Shown: positions 43,243 through 54,123 of the stretch, piece by piece
Layout: each line of letters begins with the position of its first letter
How positions within the stretch are numbered: the stretch's first letter is position 1
Origin: Pseudomonas sessilinigenes
Lineage (GTDB): Bacteria > Pseudomonadota > Gammaproteobacteria > Pseudomonadales > Pseudomonadaceae
Length of the DNA stretch: 64,000 nucleotides
Direction of reading: 5' to 3'
Assembly (NCBI RefSeq): GCF_003850565.1
Contig: NZ_CP027706.1
Location: 3,534,001-3,598,000, forward strand
Notes under the pieces: model-generated
The model's input: only the letters and a program-made list of their open reading frames with translations
What the model was told of the DNA's origin: nothing
Database searches by the model: none
Program-made: the position numbers and the translations under genes

Positions 43243-43292
43243 GCGCCTGCGTTCTATCGTCTGGGTATTCCTTGGCTGATGGATGCTGCTCG

Positions 43293-44108
43293 ATGTTCTA
43301 TCTACTGCTGGCACTTTTTGGTTGCATGACAGGCATCAGTGCCGTGTTGTTCGGTTTCGGCGGGGGCTTCGTGGTGGTGCCACTGTTGTACTGGATGTTG
43401 CTGGCGAGCCAGGGCAGCGGTTCCGCGGCGGGGCAGGCGGCCATGCATATTGCCGTGGCCACCTCCACTTGCGTGATGATAGTCAACGCATTGGTTGCCA
43501 GCCGCCGACACCAGCGCGCCGGCAATCTCATCCGGCATTACCTGTGGCCACTGGGCGGGTACATTGGCCTGGGGGCGGTGTTTGGTGCGGCAGCGGCCAT
43601 GTGGGTCAGTGGCGAGGTGATCCGCTACGCATTCATCGCTTATTTGGCAATCACCATTGCCGATTGCCTGCTGCGGCGTGGCTTTCTCGACCAGGCAGGT
43701 GGGCAGGAGGCACGTCGGCTGGGGGGCGGAGAAACCATGTTTGGTGGTGTCGGCATAGGCGTTATCGCCACCTTTCTCGGGGTGGGTGGCAGTGTGATGA
43801 CGGTGCCGCTGCTACGTCGTTGCGGCCTTACCATGACCCAGGCCACTTCCATGGCCAACCCCTTGAGTGTGCCAGTGGCGTTGGCGGGTACAACTACCTA
43901 CATGCTGCTGGCGGGGTTCAGTCGCTTCGACCTGGGGCCCTGGTTCGTCGGGTATGTCGACTTGCTGGCGTTTTCGGTGCTGACACTGGGGTCACTGTTG
44001 GGTATTCGCCTGGCTACGCCTTGGATCGGCCGCATCCCGGACCAGGTGCATGCGCGGGTGTATATCGGATTACTGTTGCTGGTGCTGCTGAGCATGTGCC
44101 TGAAGTGA
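43293..44108 (+). CDS. TauE/SafE (TSUP) family transporter
   Basis: 271-aa inner-membrane protein with about eight hydrophobic segments in two repeats. The first repeat has ISAVLFGFGGGFVVVPLLYW, the second GVIATFLGVGGSVMTVPLLR, both with the family G-x-G-G-(G/S) loop followed by V-P-L-L. Members export sulfite, sulfoacetate or related organic anions. Substrate unknown. The ATG at 43293 leaves a short N-terminus before the first helix, as usual. Confidence 0.92.
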   Translation: MFYLLLALFGCMTGISAVLFGFGGGFVVVPLLYWMLLASQGSGSAAGQAAMHIAVATSTCVMIVNALVASRRHQRAGNLIRHYLWPLGGYIGLGAVFGAAAAMWVSGEVIRYAFIAYLAITIADCLLRRGFLDQAGGQEARRLGGGETMFGGVGIGVIATFLGVGGSVMTVPLLRRCGLTMTQATSMANPLSVPVALAGTTTYMLLAGFSRFDLGPWFVGYVDLLAFSVLTLGSLLGIRLATPWIGRIPDQVHARVYIGLLLLVLLSMCLK

Positions 44109-44227
44109 CAGGCGCGTCACGCTCGATGGCTCGATTGTGTTCTGAGGGCAGTCCATAATTGCCGTCAACTACTCTGGCCGGGATTTCCTTTGGGAAGTGT
44201 TCCGGCGTCCAATACAAGGAAGTTTCC

Positions 44228-45385
44228 ATGTTCAATGGACTGATGCGTTGGCTGTTTGGTGGCCTGTTGGTTTCGCTTCTGGGGGCGACTGCCCAGGCCT
44301 CCTCATCCAGGCAGATTCTTGTCGGCACCTTGGGCAAGATGCCAATCGTGATGGAAATCAGCACCAGTGATCCGCACAAGGTCACGGGGCGTTATTTCTA
44401 CCAGAAGTACCACCATGACCTGCCCCTGGCGGGCTCGCTCGAAGAGCAGTCGCTGCAGTTGAGTGAAGGTCGGGAGAGTTATGCCGAGGATGCATCACCC
44501 CAGGCAGCTTTCCAGTTACAGCGAACTGCCGATAGCTGGCAGGGCCAGTGGCAAGGGGCCAATGGCAAGACCCTGGAGGTCCGGCTGGCACCGGCCAGTG
44601 CGCAGGAACCCAAGCTGGGCACATTGCCGTACCTTGCGAAGTTGTACCGGGAGGACCTGTATGAGTACCTGCGCCTGCAAGGCCTGACGCTCAAGCAGGG
44701 CAAGCAGCAGGACTTTATGGGCTACACGCTGCAATGGTGGAGCGAACCCTCATCGAACCTCTCGATGTTCAAGGTGATAGCCGGCTATCCGCAAGACCGG
44801 CAAGAGCAGCTCAACCAGTTGCTGATGGAGCGCTTGTGGCGTGAGGTGGGGGGCTACCACGAGTGCATGCTGGAGGCTGGCAAGGGGGGCGAGTTCATAC
44901 AGAGCGTCAAGCCGCGGTTCTTCTCCTCGGCCGTGCTCAGTGTCAGCATCGCTACCAGTTACACCTGTGGCGGTGCCCATCCGGACTTTGGCGATTCCCC
45001 CTTGAACATCGACGTGAACAGTGGCCGCGACCTGTCCCTGACGGATGTGTTGTGGGTTGGAAAAGGGCAGCCCTTGAAGCAATCCGAGCATAGCGCCCTG
45101 TATGAGTACAACACGCAGCAGCTGGCACCCTGGCTGGTCGAACAGTTCACGGCCCTGCATCCTCGTGAAATGCGCGAGCCAGCCAGCGAGGACGAAGGCT
45201 GTAACTACAGTGACGCCGGTGTCTGGGGTGATAACAGTTGGTACTTCACACCCAGGGGCCTGTTCATCAGTGCTCACTTCCCCCGGGTAGAGCGGGCTTG
45301 CGACGGGCCGCAGTGGGCCGTGTTGCCGTACTCGGTAGTCAGGAAACACCCTGGCGCGGTGGCGTTGGAGTTGCCCAAACGCTGA
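44228..45385 (+). CDS. secreted DUF3298 domain protein
   Basis: 385-aa protein with signal peptide (MRWLFGGLLVSLLGATAQAS). The C-terminal part (about 225-375) shows the RsiV/DUF3298 pattern: VLSVSIATSYTCGGAHPDFG, NIDVNSGRDLSLTDVLWVG and GVWGDNSWYFTPRGLFISAH, which fits the lysozyme-binding-like fold of that family. AAGGAA precedes the ATG. Likely periplasmic; function unknown. The next gene is convergent, 11 bases away, and the terminator for this gene lies inside it. Confidence 0.85.
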   Translation: MFNGLMRWLFGGLLVSLLGATAQASSSRQILVGTLGKMPIVMEISTSDPHKVTGRYFYQKYHHDLPLAGSLEEQSLQLSEGRESYAEDASPQAAFQLQRTADSWQGQWQGANGKTLEVRLAPASAQEPKLGTLPYLAKLYREDLYEYLRLQGLTLKQGKQQDFMGYTLQWWSEPSSNLSMFKVIAGYPQDRQEQLNQLLMERLWREVGGYHECMLEAGKGGEFIQSVKPRFFSSAVLSVSIATSYTCGGAHPDFGDSPLNIDVNSGRDLSLTDVLWVGKGQPLKQSEHSALYEYNTQQLAPWLVEQFTALHPREMREPASEDEGCNYSDAGVWGDNSWYFTPRGLFISAHFPRVERACDGPQWAVLPYSVVRKHPGAVALELPKR

Positions 45386-45396
45386 AAGCCGCGAGG

Positions 45397-46377
45397 TTAC
45401 TTCGCCTCCACGCCCGCAGCCTCGCGGATTATGAAGTGATCCAGGTTCTCTATATCGGCGCTGAAAACCCCGAAGCTCGCTTCGGGGTTTTTCTTGCTCG
45501 GCACATGCTTGAAGGCCGGGGTCACACCATAGAAGAAACAGTACAACTCGCGCTGGTTATCGATGGCGAGCTTGATCTCTTCGAGGAAGGCCTTGTGCTT
45601 GCGATAGTTGTCGATCAGTTTCTTGCTCAGGTAAACGTTGACTGAATATGGCTTCTTCCTGGCTTCGCCTTCTGCCTTGAACCAGACTTTCTGCTCGAAG
45701 TCGATGCGAAAGCTTTGGGTGTAGTCCTTGATCTGCTTGATCTTGCCCCAGTAGATCAGTCCCTTGTTGTCCTGCAGGTACTCGATCTTCTTGAAGAACG
45801 AGGCATAAGAGGCGGTGTGTTCGCCGATCTTCAGCGGCATGCGCTTGAGCAGGTCCTTGTCGTCGATATTCGATACGAAACACTCCACGGGATGAGCAAA
45901 GATGCTGGTTGTGTCTGGAGTGTCTCGCCGCTCGGGATGGGGGCGAAAAGCCTGGATTGGAGCGATTGGTCGGTTTTCGTCGGGGGTGTTTTTCGAGGTT
46001 GTCGATAGCGTTGGTTTACGCACGTATTCGCGGCGAGTCAGCAGTAGTTCCGAAGGAAAATGCTCCTCACGATCGTTCTCGGCCTGTAGACCGTCTATGT
46101 TGCCGCCGGTTTTGCTGGCGCCGTAGGGGCAGCCCTCCATGTGCCGGGTCGTGGTCAGGTTCTTGAAGTGCGGTGTGCGAATGTAATTGACGTTCTTGGC
46201 GTTGAAGGTACCCAGTTCATTACTGGCTTCGAACATCATGCGACATATGTCGTTGGGGCACTGGAAGTGCTCCTTGGCGGAGTCGAAGTCCACGGTCTCA
46301 TCGAAATTCAGGTCCCGTACGTCATAGATCGACAACTTGTCGTCGAGGCTGATGCAATAGGCGACATCGAATTTCAT
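45397..46377 (-). CDS. hypothetical protein with Cys/His cluster
   Basis: 326-aa protein I do not recognise. The N-terminal part (about 1-100) contains CPNDICRMMF and RHMEGCPYG, giving C-x4-C ... H-x3-C, a possible zinc site. A low-complexity linker (about 120-160) is followed by a folded-looking basic region with SYASFFKKIEYLQDNKGLIY, WGKIKQIKDYTQSFRIDFEQ and KVWFKAEGEARKKPYSVNVY, and AFLEEIKLAIDNQRELYCFF. Composition (many Lys, Ile, Asn, Phe) is less GC-driven than in neighbouring genes, a sign of possible transfer. A strong terminator lies inside its 3' end. Confidence 0.78.
   Translation of the reverse strand: MKFDVAYCISLDDKLSIYDVRDLNFDETVDFDSAKEHFQCPNDICRMMFEASNELGTFNAKNVNYIRTPHFKNLTTTRHMEGCPYGASKTGGNIDGLQAENDREEHFPSELLLTRREYVRKPTLSTTSKNTPDENRPIAPIQAFRPHPERRDTPDTTSIFAHPVECFVSNIDDKDLLKRMPLKIGEHTASYASFFKKIEYLQDNKGLIYWGKIKQIKDYTQSFRIDFEQKVWFKAEGEARKKPYSVNVYLSKKLIDNYRKHKAFLEEIKLAIDNQRELYCFFYGVTPAFKHVPSKKNPEASFGVFSADIENLDHFIIREAAGVEAK
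45464..45491 (+). terminator. terminator within the 3' part of a convergent gene
   Basis: AAAACCCCGAAGC at 45464-45476 pairs perfectly with GCTTCGGGGTTTT at 45479-45491, followed by another T. It lies 78 bases after the DUF3298 stop and inside the last 35 codons of the opposite gene. T-tracts on both strands make it potentially bidirectional. Confidence 0.8.
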
Positions 46378-46529
46378 GGGGCTTGGGTCCTTGAACGATG
46401 GAGAGGATTTTATAGCGGCAAGGCTCGCAGGCTGCATCCATTGTTTGTTCTTTGCCAGTTGTCTCCTGTGTAGCTGTCATGGCAGGAGCCGTCGTAGCTA
46501 CCGGGATGTATCGGGTGTTCGAGCCCAAT

Positions 46530-46558
46530 AAAAAGCCCTGACCAGGTCAGGGCTTTTT
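46530..46558 (-). terminator. terminator after nrdB
   Basis: AAAAAGCCCTGAC at 46530-46542 pairs with GTCAGGGCTTTTT at 46546-46558 across three bases. It lies 53 bases beyond the nrdB stop on the minus strand and gives a U-tract in that direction. Confidence 0.88.
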
Positions 46559-46611
46559 CATTCATTCGCCGGCCCTATATCCGGGCCAGGGGTTCAGGCT
46601 CGCTGCCCGAA

Positions 46612-47862
46612 TCAGTCCCAGCTCAGTGCACCACCGGTCTGGTATTCGATTACACGGGTCTCGAAGAAATTCTTCTCTTTCTTCAAGTCCATGATTTCGC
46701 TCATCCATGGGAATGGGTTGGTGGTGCCTGGGTATTCTTCCTTCAGGCCGATCTGCGACAGGCGGCGGTTGGCGATGAACTTGAGGTAGTCCTCCATCAT
46801 CGCGGCGTTCATGCCCAATACACCACGTGGCATGGTATCGCGAGCGTACTCGATCTCCAGCTGGGTGCCCTGGAGGATCATCTGGGTGGCCTCTTCCTTC
46901 ATTTCGGCATCCCACAAGTGCGGGTTTTCGATCTTGATCTGGTTGATCACGTCGATACCGAAGTTCAGGTGCATGGATTCGTCACGCAAGATGTACTGGA
47001 ACTGCTCGGCAACGCCGGTCATCTTGTTGCGGCGCCCCATGGACAGGATCTGGGTGAAGCCGCAATAGAAGAAGATACCTTCCAGTACGCAGTAGTAGGC
47101 GATCAGGTTGCGCAGCAGTTCCTTGTCGGTCTCGACGGTACCGGTGTTGAATTCCGGGTCGGAGATCGCACGGGTATAACGCAGGCCCCAGGCGGCTTTT
47201 TTCGCTACCGATGGGATCTCGTGGTACATGTTGAAGATCTCGCCTTCATCCATGCCCAGGGATTCGATGCAGTACTGGTAGGCGTGAGTGTGGATCGCTT
47301 CCTCGAAGGCCTGGCGCAGGATGTACTGGCGGCATTCCGGGTTGGTGATCAGGCGATATACAGCCAGGGCCAGGTTGTTGGCGACCAGGGAGTCGGCAGT
47401 GGAGAAGAAGCCCAGGTTGCGCATGACGATGCGACGCTCGTCGTCGGTCAGGCCTTCGACGCTCTTCCACAGGGCGATATCCGCGGTCATGTTGACCTCT
47501 TGCGGCATCCAGTGGTTGGCGCAGCCGTCCAGGTATTTCTGCCAGGCCCAGTCGTACTTGAATGGCACCAGTTGGTTGAGGTCGGCACGGCAGTTGATCA
47601 TGCGCTTTTCATCAACGGCGATGCGAGCGGAAGAGCCTTCCAGCTCGGCCAGGCCTTCAGCGATGTCCAGTTCATCCAGGGCTGCCTTGGCACGGATCAC
47701 GGCAGCCGAGTCGGCGCTAGTCACGGCACGAGCTTCGAGAGCTGCGGCACCACCAGCGCTGTCGAGACGGTCCATGGTGGCTTCAGAAGCCTGGCCACCG
47801 GCATTGCTGCCCTTGACCGTGGTTTCGCTTTCTTCTTTGTCGAATTCGTCCCAGCTCAGCAT
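46612..47862 (-). CDS. nrdB: ribonucleoside-diphosphate reductase class Ia, beta subunit
   Basis: 416-aa R2 protein, longer than E. coli NrdB (376) through an N-terminal extension of about 80 residues ([18 protein letters not shown]). Metal and radical region: [18 protein letters not shown], which keeps E-x-x-H-x3-Y with the radical Tyr. Further ligands lie in [11 protein letters not shown] and [12 protein letters not shown]. The C-terminus TGGALSWD fits the R1-binding tail. It supplies the tyrosyl radical for deoxynucleotide synthesis. No nrdA is found up to the window end, 16 kb upstream. Confidence 0.96.
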   Translation of the reverse strand: MLSWDEFDKEESETTVKGSNAGGQASEATMDRLDSAGGAAALEARAVTSADSAAVIRAKAALDELDIAEGLAELEGSSARIAVDEKRMINCRADLNQLVPFKYDWAWQKYLDGCANHWMPQEVNMTADIALWKSVEGLTDDERRIVMRNLGFFSTADSLVANNLALAVYRLITNPECRQYILRQAFEEAIHTHAYQYCIESLGMDEGEIFNMYHEIPSVAKKAAWGLRYTRAISDPEFNTGTVETDKELLRNLIAYYCVLEGIFFYCGFTQILSMGRRNKMTGVAEQFQYILRDESMHLNFGIDVINQIKIENPHLWDAEMKEEATQMILQGTQLEIEYARDTMPRGVLGMNAAMMEDYLKFIANRRLSQIGLKEEYPGTTNPFPWMSEIMDLKKEKNFFETRVIEYQTGGALSWD

Positions 47863-48591
47863 GACGTGTCGTCTCCTGCTTGAGGGCCAGATGCCCGTGT
47901 GAAAATGAATAAAGTTGGCTTTTCACACGGCGCTACCGGCCGCGTTAAATCATAAGAAATCGTTTGTTGCAGCAGTGACGCAGGCAATAAACAGAAATTC
48001 GTCTGCGGGTGCCTCGAGGCTGCTGGCCGGTGGAGCTGGGTGTTTCAGCTCCGGCGTGCGATGCAGCAGGTCGTTTTCCATCCGGTAAGGGAATGTTGCA
48101 GTCCCGTTTTGAGGACGCATTATAAGGATTTTTTCAGGGGCGTGGGGTGACCGATGGGCGCAGGCGGGCCCAAGAAAGGCGATGAAGAAGGGCAGAGCGC
48201 GGGTTTACAAGGCTTTGCTCGTTGAAGATTTTTTTTGTGGTCGATGAGAAATGGCTTTTTTTGATCAATAAATGATCAAATTTACTAGATGTTGTGTTTT
48301 TGAAAGCCTTTTCAAGGTTTTTGACACAACTCAATATCTTCGCTCGTACGCTTCGAGAAGCTCCCTGGAAGGAGGCCAAGCGCCATCAGCCAGGGGCGTG
48401 GTGGGGCTCTCCAGGTGGAGCGCCAATGGCTTGCGTTCTGATTTGAATCTTTGGGGTAATGCATGCGATGGCCGTGGTCGCATGCCGTGGGGTGATGCTC
48501 GGTACTCCCTCGGGTAGGGGCTGGCATCCATGCCGCAAGACGGATTTCTTGCGGCCGGCAGTCATCAAGGTGTGTGCAATGAACTCGGCGA
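47863..48591. other. nrdB upstream region, no convincing gene
   Basis: 729 bp with short frames only. It holds an 11-base inverted repeat (CCGTGTGAAAA 47895-47905 and TTTTCACACGG 47920-47930) 33 bases before nrdB, which may form a leader hairpin. On the minus strand, ACACAACATCTAGTAA (48282-48297) agrees with 12 of 16 positions of the NrdR box. A TATAAT-like element occurs on the minus strand near 48117-48123. None of these is proven. Confidence 0.45.
48282..48297 (-). promoter_or_regulatory. possible NrdR box
   Basis: ACACAACATCTAGTAA on the minus strand against consensus ACACWATATATWGTGT, 12 of 16 matches. A second box at the usual spacing was not found, and the site lies over 400 bases from nrdB, so support is weak. 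Confidence 0.25.
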
Positions 48592-48855
48592 TTAGCCGTT
48601 AGAGCAACCGTTGCCCATAACTCGGTATTGAAGAATATGCCGCTGGCCTTTGGAGTCTTCATATTCCATGCGAGCTGGTACAACTTCACATACTTCTGGA
48701 ACTTCGCTCATGGAAATAACTTTGGCGATGTCCAAGTCAGTGGAGTAACTATATTCCTCTACCGGTACTTGCTGGTTGGCGACATCAGTCGGGATCTCAC
48801 CAGCCATCGCGGTAGCGCACAGACTGCTGAGGGCCAGAACTAATAAAGCTTTCAT
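48592..48855 (-). CDS. DUF2790 domain secreted protein
   Basis: 87-aa protein with signal peptide (MKALLVLALSSLCATAMA) and a small domain with YSTDLDIAKVISMSEVPEVC, then RMEYEDSKGQRHILQYRVMG and a final Cys. This is the Pseudomonas DUF2790 family, small periplasmic proteins of unknown function; two cysteines could form a disulfide. Stands alone between nrdB and acs. Confidence 0.88.
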   Translation of the reverse strand: MKALLVLALSSLCATAMAGEIPTDVANQQVPVEEYSYSTDLDIAKVISMSEVPEVCEVVPARMEYEDSKGQRHILQYRVMGNGCSNG

Positions 48856-49265
48856 TTGCGTTTTACCTATCTAAGGTCGTGTGGGGTCGCGCAGCCCTTT
48901 TGAGGCTGCGTGTGGAACTTGAGTAGAAGTTTGATTAACTGCCTTCGTGGGGGCTGTAACTTGGTTAATCAGTTGCCTGTTTGGCGAGGCTGATTTTAGG
49001 CGTGGGGGCGCCCCTCATATAGGCGTACTTTTGATAAACACCTTTGACAGTTTTTGTAACAATCGCTGAAAAAGCCCTCTATCAAGGCCTTCTCAAACAT
49101 TTTTGCAGGTGGTGAATTTGGCTGTAGGCCCTGTTCTTGAGGGGTTCTGGTAAATGTCGAGGTATTTCGCAGGGGGTTGTTACTACCATCGTCGAATGGT
49201 TCTATAGGCCTCCCCCGGCTACAACGGGGTCATACAAAAACAACTATGTCACCGAGGTAAGAAAG
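48856..49265. other. region upstream of acs
   Basis: 410 bp between DUF2790 and acs. The acs ribosome site (GAGGTAAGAAAG) is at its end. The frame of acs is open about 43 codons further upstream but without homology. No operator or sigma-54 promoter could be assigned. Confidence 0.5.
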
Positions 49266-51221
<1,956 letters not shown>

Positions 51222-51240
51222 GACGAGCCTTGTGTCATCC

Positions 51241-51274
51241 AGCCCCGCCCGGTCTTGCCGGGCGGGGCTTTTTC
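51241..51274 (+). terminator. terminator after acs
   Basis: AGCCCCGCCCGG at 51241-51252 pairs with CCGGGCGGGGCT at 51258-51269 across five bases and is followed by a T-tract. Twenty bases after the acs stop. Confidence 0.93.
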
Positions 51275-51681
51275 ATGGCTGCGCGCAGGGTTTGTCGTTG
51301 TGCCTGGCCCGGGCCGGAAGGGTGGGCTATTGCAGGGCTTTGGGAGTGCCTTTCTTGAGCGGCTGATTGCGCTGGATGGGGCTGTCGAGGGCTTGAATAA
51401 ATATCGGCTGCCCATCAGTCGTATCTGAATGTTACCGGCGCTACCGAGGGTGTAACCTCACGCCCGATTTCGGGGCGATGGGAAACGCCAGGCCCTGTTT
51501 TAAGGCGTTCTATATCCCTTTAAAAAATAAGGCATCACGCTGCGCTTGCCGGAATAGAAGGCTTTGCCAATAATAGGCCCGCAATTTGCAACGTAGATTG
51601 GTTCACTCTCTTTTGCTCTTGCATAAACCTGAAGAGCTGTCAATATGCCGCTCCGGTATTCTCGATGCTTCTGTAATTTGT

Positions 51682-51697
51682 TGTCGCATTGAGGAAA
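51682..51697 (+). promoter_or_regulatory. candidate ArgR half-site upstream of aotJ
   Basis: TGTCGC-ATTGAGGA-AA fits the TGTCGC-N8-AA half-site known for P. aeruginosa ArgR. A weaker TGTCGT lies at 51713. It is about 190 bases upstream of aotJ, the first gene of the arginine uptake operon. Confidence 0.5.
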
Positions 51698-51869
51698 TAT
51701 CGGCTTCCGGCCTGTCGTTAGAATGCCGGTCACTCGCTCGTCGTTGCCTGTGTGTGAATCCTTTTTCGGGCCTCCCAGGACGCAGCACCGCTATTGAGGT
51801 TCCACCCATTCGCATATTGGGCTGTCGCTCACTCTGCCGTTTTTGCCCTTTACCGATGGAGTCCTAAGA

Positions 51870-52646
51870 ATGAAGAAACTCGTGCTTCTTGGCGCCCTGG
51901 CACTGTCCGTGTTTTCGCTGTCGAGCATTGCCGACGAAAAGCCCCTGAAAATTGGTATTGAGGCGGCTTACCCTCCATTTGCCTCCAAGGCTCCGGATGG
52001 CAGCATCGTCGGTTTCGATTACGACATCGGCAATGCCCTGTGCGAGCAGATGAAGGTCAAGTGCGTCTGGGTCGAACAAGAGTTCGATGGCCTGATCCCT
52101 GCGCTGAAAGTGCGCAAGATCGACGCGATCCTCTCGTCCATGTCGATCACCGATGATCGCAAGAAGTCCGTGGACTTCACCAATAAGTACTACAACACGC
52201 CTGCACGCCTGGTCATGAAGGCCGGTACCCAGGTCAGCGACGGCATGTCCGAGCTCAAGGGCAAGAACATCGGCGTGCAGCGCGGTTCGATCCATGAGCG
52301 TTTCGCTCGTGAAGTCCTGGCTCCCCTGGGCGCACAGATCAAGCCTTACGGCTCGCAGAACGAAATCTACCTGGATGTAGCGGCCGGTCGCCTCGACGGC
52401 ACCGTGGCGGACGCTACCCTGTTGAACGACGGCTTCTTGAAGACTGACTCCGGCAAGGGCTTTGCCTTCGTTGGCCCAGCCTTCACCGACGTCAAGTACT
52501 TCGGTGACGGCGTAGGGATCGCCGTACGCAAGGGTGACAAGGCTGATCTGGACAAGATCAATGCCGCCATTGCAGCCATTCGCGAGAACGGCAAGTACAA
52601 GGAAATCCAGGACAAATACTTCGACTTCGATATCTACGGCAAATAA
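51870..52646 (+). CDS. aotJ: arginine/ornithine-binding periplasmic protein
   Basis: 258-aa solute-binding protein with signal peptide ([20 protein letters not shown]). Family 3 signature: [20 protein letters not shown] and [20 protein letters not shown], then [20 protein letters not shown] and [16 protein letters not shown]. It delivers arginine and ornithine to the AotQMP transporter. Start at 51870 follows GGAGTCCTAAGA. First gene of aotJQMOP-argR. Confidence 0.95.
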   Translation: MKKLVLLGALALSVFSLSSIADEKPLKIGIEAAYPPFASKAPDGSIVGFDYDIGNALCEQMKVKCVWVEQEFDGLIPALKVRKIDAILSSMSITDDRKKSVDFTNKYYNTPARLVMKAGTQVSDGMSELKGKNIGVQRGSIHERFAREVLAPLGAQIKPYGSQNEIYLDVAAGRLDGTVADATLLNDGFLKTDSGKGFAFVGPAFTDVKYFGDGVGIAVRKGDKADLDKINAAIAAIRENGKYKEIQDKYFDFDIYGK

Positions 52647-52737
52647 GTCGTCGAATTCGTCAGTCCGAGATGGCGCAAGCAGCAGAATCTCTGAGGTTTG
52701 CGCCATTTTTTCATCCCAACTTTCGAGGACCTGAATC

Positions 52738-53427
52738 ATGTTGAAAGGCTACGGGGCTGTCATCCTCGATGGCGCTTGGCTGACGCTTCAGCTCGCCTTG
52801 TCGTCCATGGCCCTGGCCATTGTTCTGGGTCTGATCGGGGTCGCCCTGCGACTCTCGCCGGTACGCTGGCTGGCCTGGCTGGGCGACCTGTATTCCACGG
52901 TGATCCGTGGCATTCCCGACCTGGTACTGATCCTGCTGATCTTCTACGGCGGCCAGGATCTGCTCAATCGCGTGGCTCCGCTGCTGGGTTTCGACGAGTA
53001 CATCGACCTCAATCCGCTGGCCGCCGGTATTGGCACGCTTGGTTTCATCTTCGGGGCCTACCTGTCGGAGACCTTCCGTGGTGCCTTCATGGCGATTCCC
53101 AAGGGGCAGGCAGAAGCAGGCATGGCCTATGGCATGAGCAGTCCCCAGGTATTCTTCCGGGTGATGGTGCCGCAGATGATCCGCCTGGCGATTCCCGGTT
53201 TCACCAACAACTGGCTGGTGCTGACCAAGGCTACCGCGCTGATTTCCGTGGTGGGCCTGCAGGACATGATGTTCAAGGCCAAGCAGGCGGCAGATGCCAC
53301 TCGCGAGCCTTTCACCTTCTTCCTTGCAGTGGCGGCCATGTACCTGGTGATCACCAGTGTCTCGTTGCTGGCATTGCGTCACCTTGAGAAGCGCTACTCG
53401 GTAGGCGTAAAGGCGGCTGATCTATGA
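52738..53427 (+). CDS. aotQ: arginine/ornithine ABC permease
   Basis: 229-aa permease of the His/Glu/Gln/Arg type with about five membrane helices. The cytoplasmic EAA loop is GQAEAGMAYGMSSPQVFFRV, followed by MVPQMIRLAIPGFTNNWLVL. N-terminal YGAVILDGAWLTLQLALSSM is typical of HisQ-like proteins. Partner of AotM. Overlaps aotM by four bases. Confidence 0.95.
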   Translation: MLKGYGAVILDGAWLTLQLALSSMALAIVLGLIGVALRLSPVRWLAWLGDLYSTVIRGIPDLVLILLIFYGGQDLLNRVAPLLGFDEYIDLNPLAAGIGTLGFIFGAYLSETFRGAFMAIPKGQAEAGMAYGMSSPQVFFRVMVPQMIRLAIPGFTNNWLVLTKATALISVVGLQDMMFKAKQAADATREPFTFFLAVAAMYLVITSVSLLALRHLEKRYSVGVKAADL

Positions 53428-54122
53428 TCTTCGACTACAACGTCATCTATGATGCCTTGCCGCTGTACTTCAGCGGCCTGCTGACCACCCTGAAGTTGCT
53501 GGCGCTGTCGCTGTTCTTCGGCTTGCTGGTGGCTCTGCCTCTGGGCTTGATGCGTGTATCCAAGCAGCCGTTGGTGAACATGACGGCCTGGCTCTACACC
53601 TATGTGATCCGCGGCACCCCGATGCTGGTGCAGTTGTTCCTGATCTATTACGGCCTGGCCCAGTTCGAGGTCGTGCGTGAGAGCTTCCTTTGGCCCTGGC
53701 TGTCCAGCGCAACCTTCTGTGCCTGCCTGGCTTTCGCCGTCAACACCAGTGCCTATACCGCGGAAATCATCGCTGGCAGCCTCAAGGCCACGCCCCATGG
53801 CGAGATCGAGGCGGCCAAGGCCGTGGGCATGTCGCGCTACAAGATGTATCGCCGCATCCTCCTGCCGTCGGCCCTGCGCCGGGCGCTGCCGCAGTACAGC
53901 AACGAAGTGATCATGATGCTGCAGACCACCAGCCTGGCTTCCATCGTCACCCTGATCGATATCACCGGTGCGGCACGTACGGTCAATGCGCAGTACTACC
54001 TGCCATTCGAGGCCTATATCACCGCCGGTGTGTTCTACCTGTGCCTGACCTTTATCCTGGTGCGCCTGTTCAAGCTGGCCGAAGGCCGCTGGCTGCGCTA
54101 CCTGGCGCCGCGGAAGCACTGA
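53424..54122 (+). CDS. aotM: arginine/ornithine ABC permease
   Basis: 232-aa HisM-like permease. EAA loop: GEIEAAKAVGMSRYKMYRRI, then LLPSALRRALPQYSNEVIMM. N-terminal YFSGLLTTLKLLALSLFFGL. Forms the membrane channel with AotQ. The next gene starts one base after its stop. Confidence 0.95.
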   Translation: MIFDYNVIYDALPLYFSGLLTTLKLLALSLFFGLLVALPLGLMRVSKQPLVNMTAWLYTYVIRGTPMLVQLFLIYYGLAQFEVVRESFLWPWLSSATFCACLAFAVNTSAYTAEIIAGSLKATPHGEIEAAKAVGMSRYKMYRRILLPSALRRALPQYSNEVIMMLQTTSLASIVTLIDITGAARTVNAQYYLPFEAYITAGVFYLCLTFILVRLFKLAEGRWLRYLAPRKH

Positions 54123-54123
54123 T

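Larger units (their letters stand above)
51222..51869. other. acs-aotJ intergenic region
   Basis: 648 bp. It holds the acs terminator at its start and an ArgR-type half-site near 51682. Short frames on both strands lack ribosome sites and family resemblance. The aotJ promoter must lie here. Confidence 0.55.

Noticed and set aside
48134..48689. Several 60-125-codon frames between nrdB and DUF2790
   Set aside because: They overlap each other on both strands, lack ribosome sites and show no conserved motif.
51500..51733. 77-codon minus-strand frame in the acs-aotJ gap
   Set aside because: No clear ribosome site, no family resemblance and overlap with the probable aotJ promoter region; too little support to call a gene.
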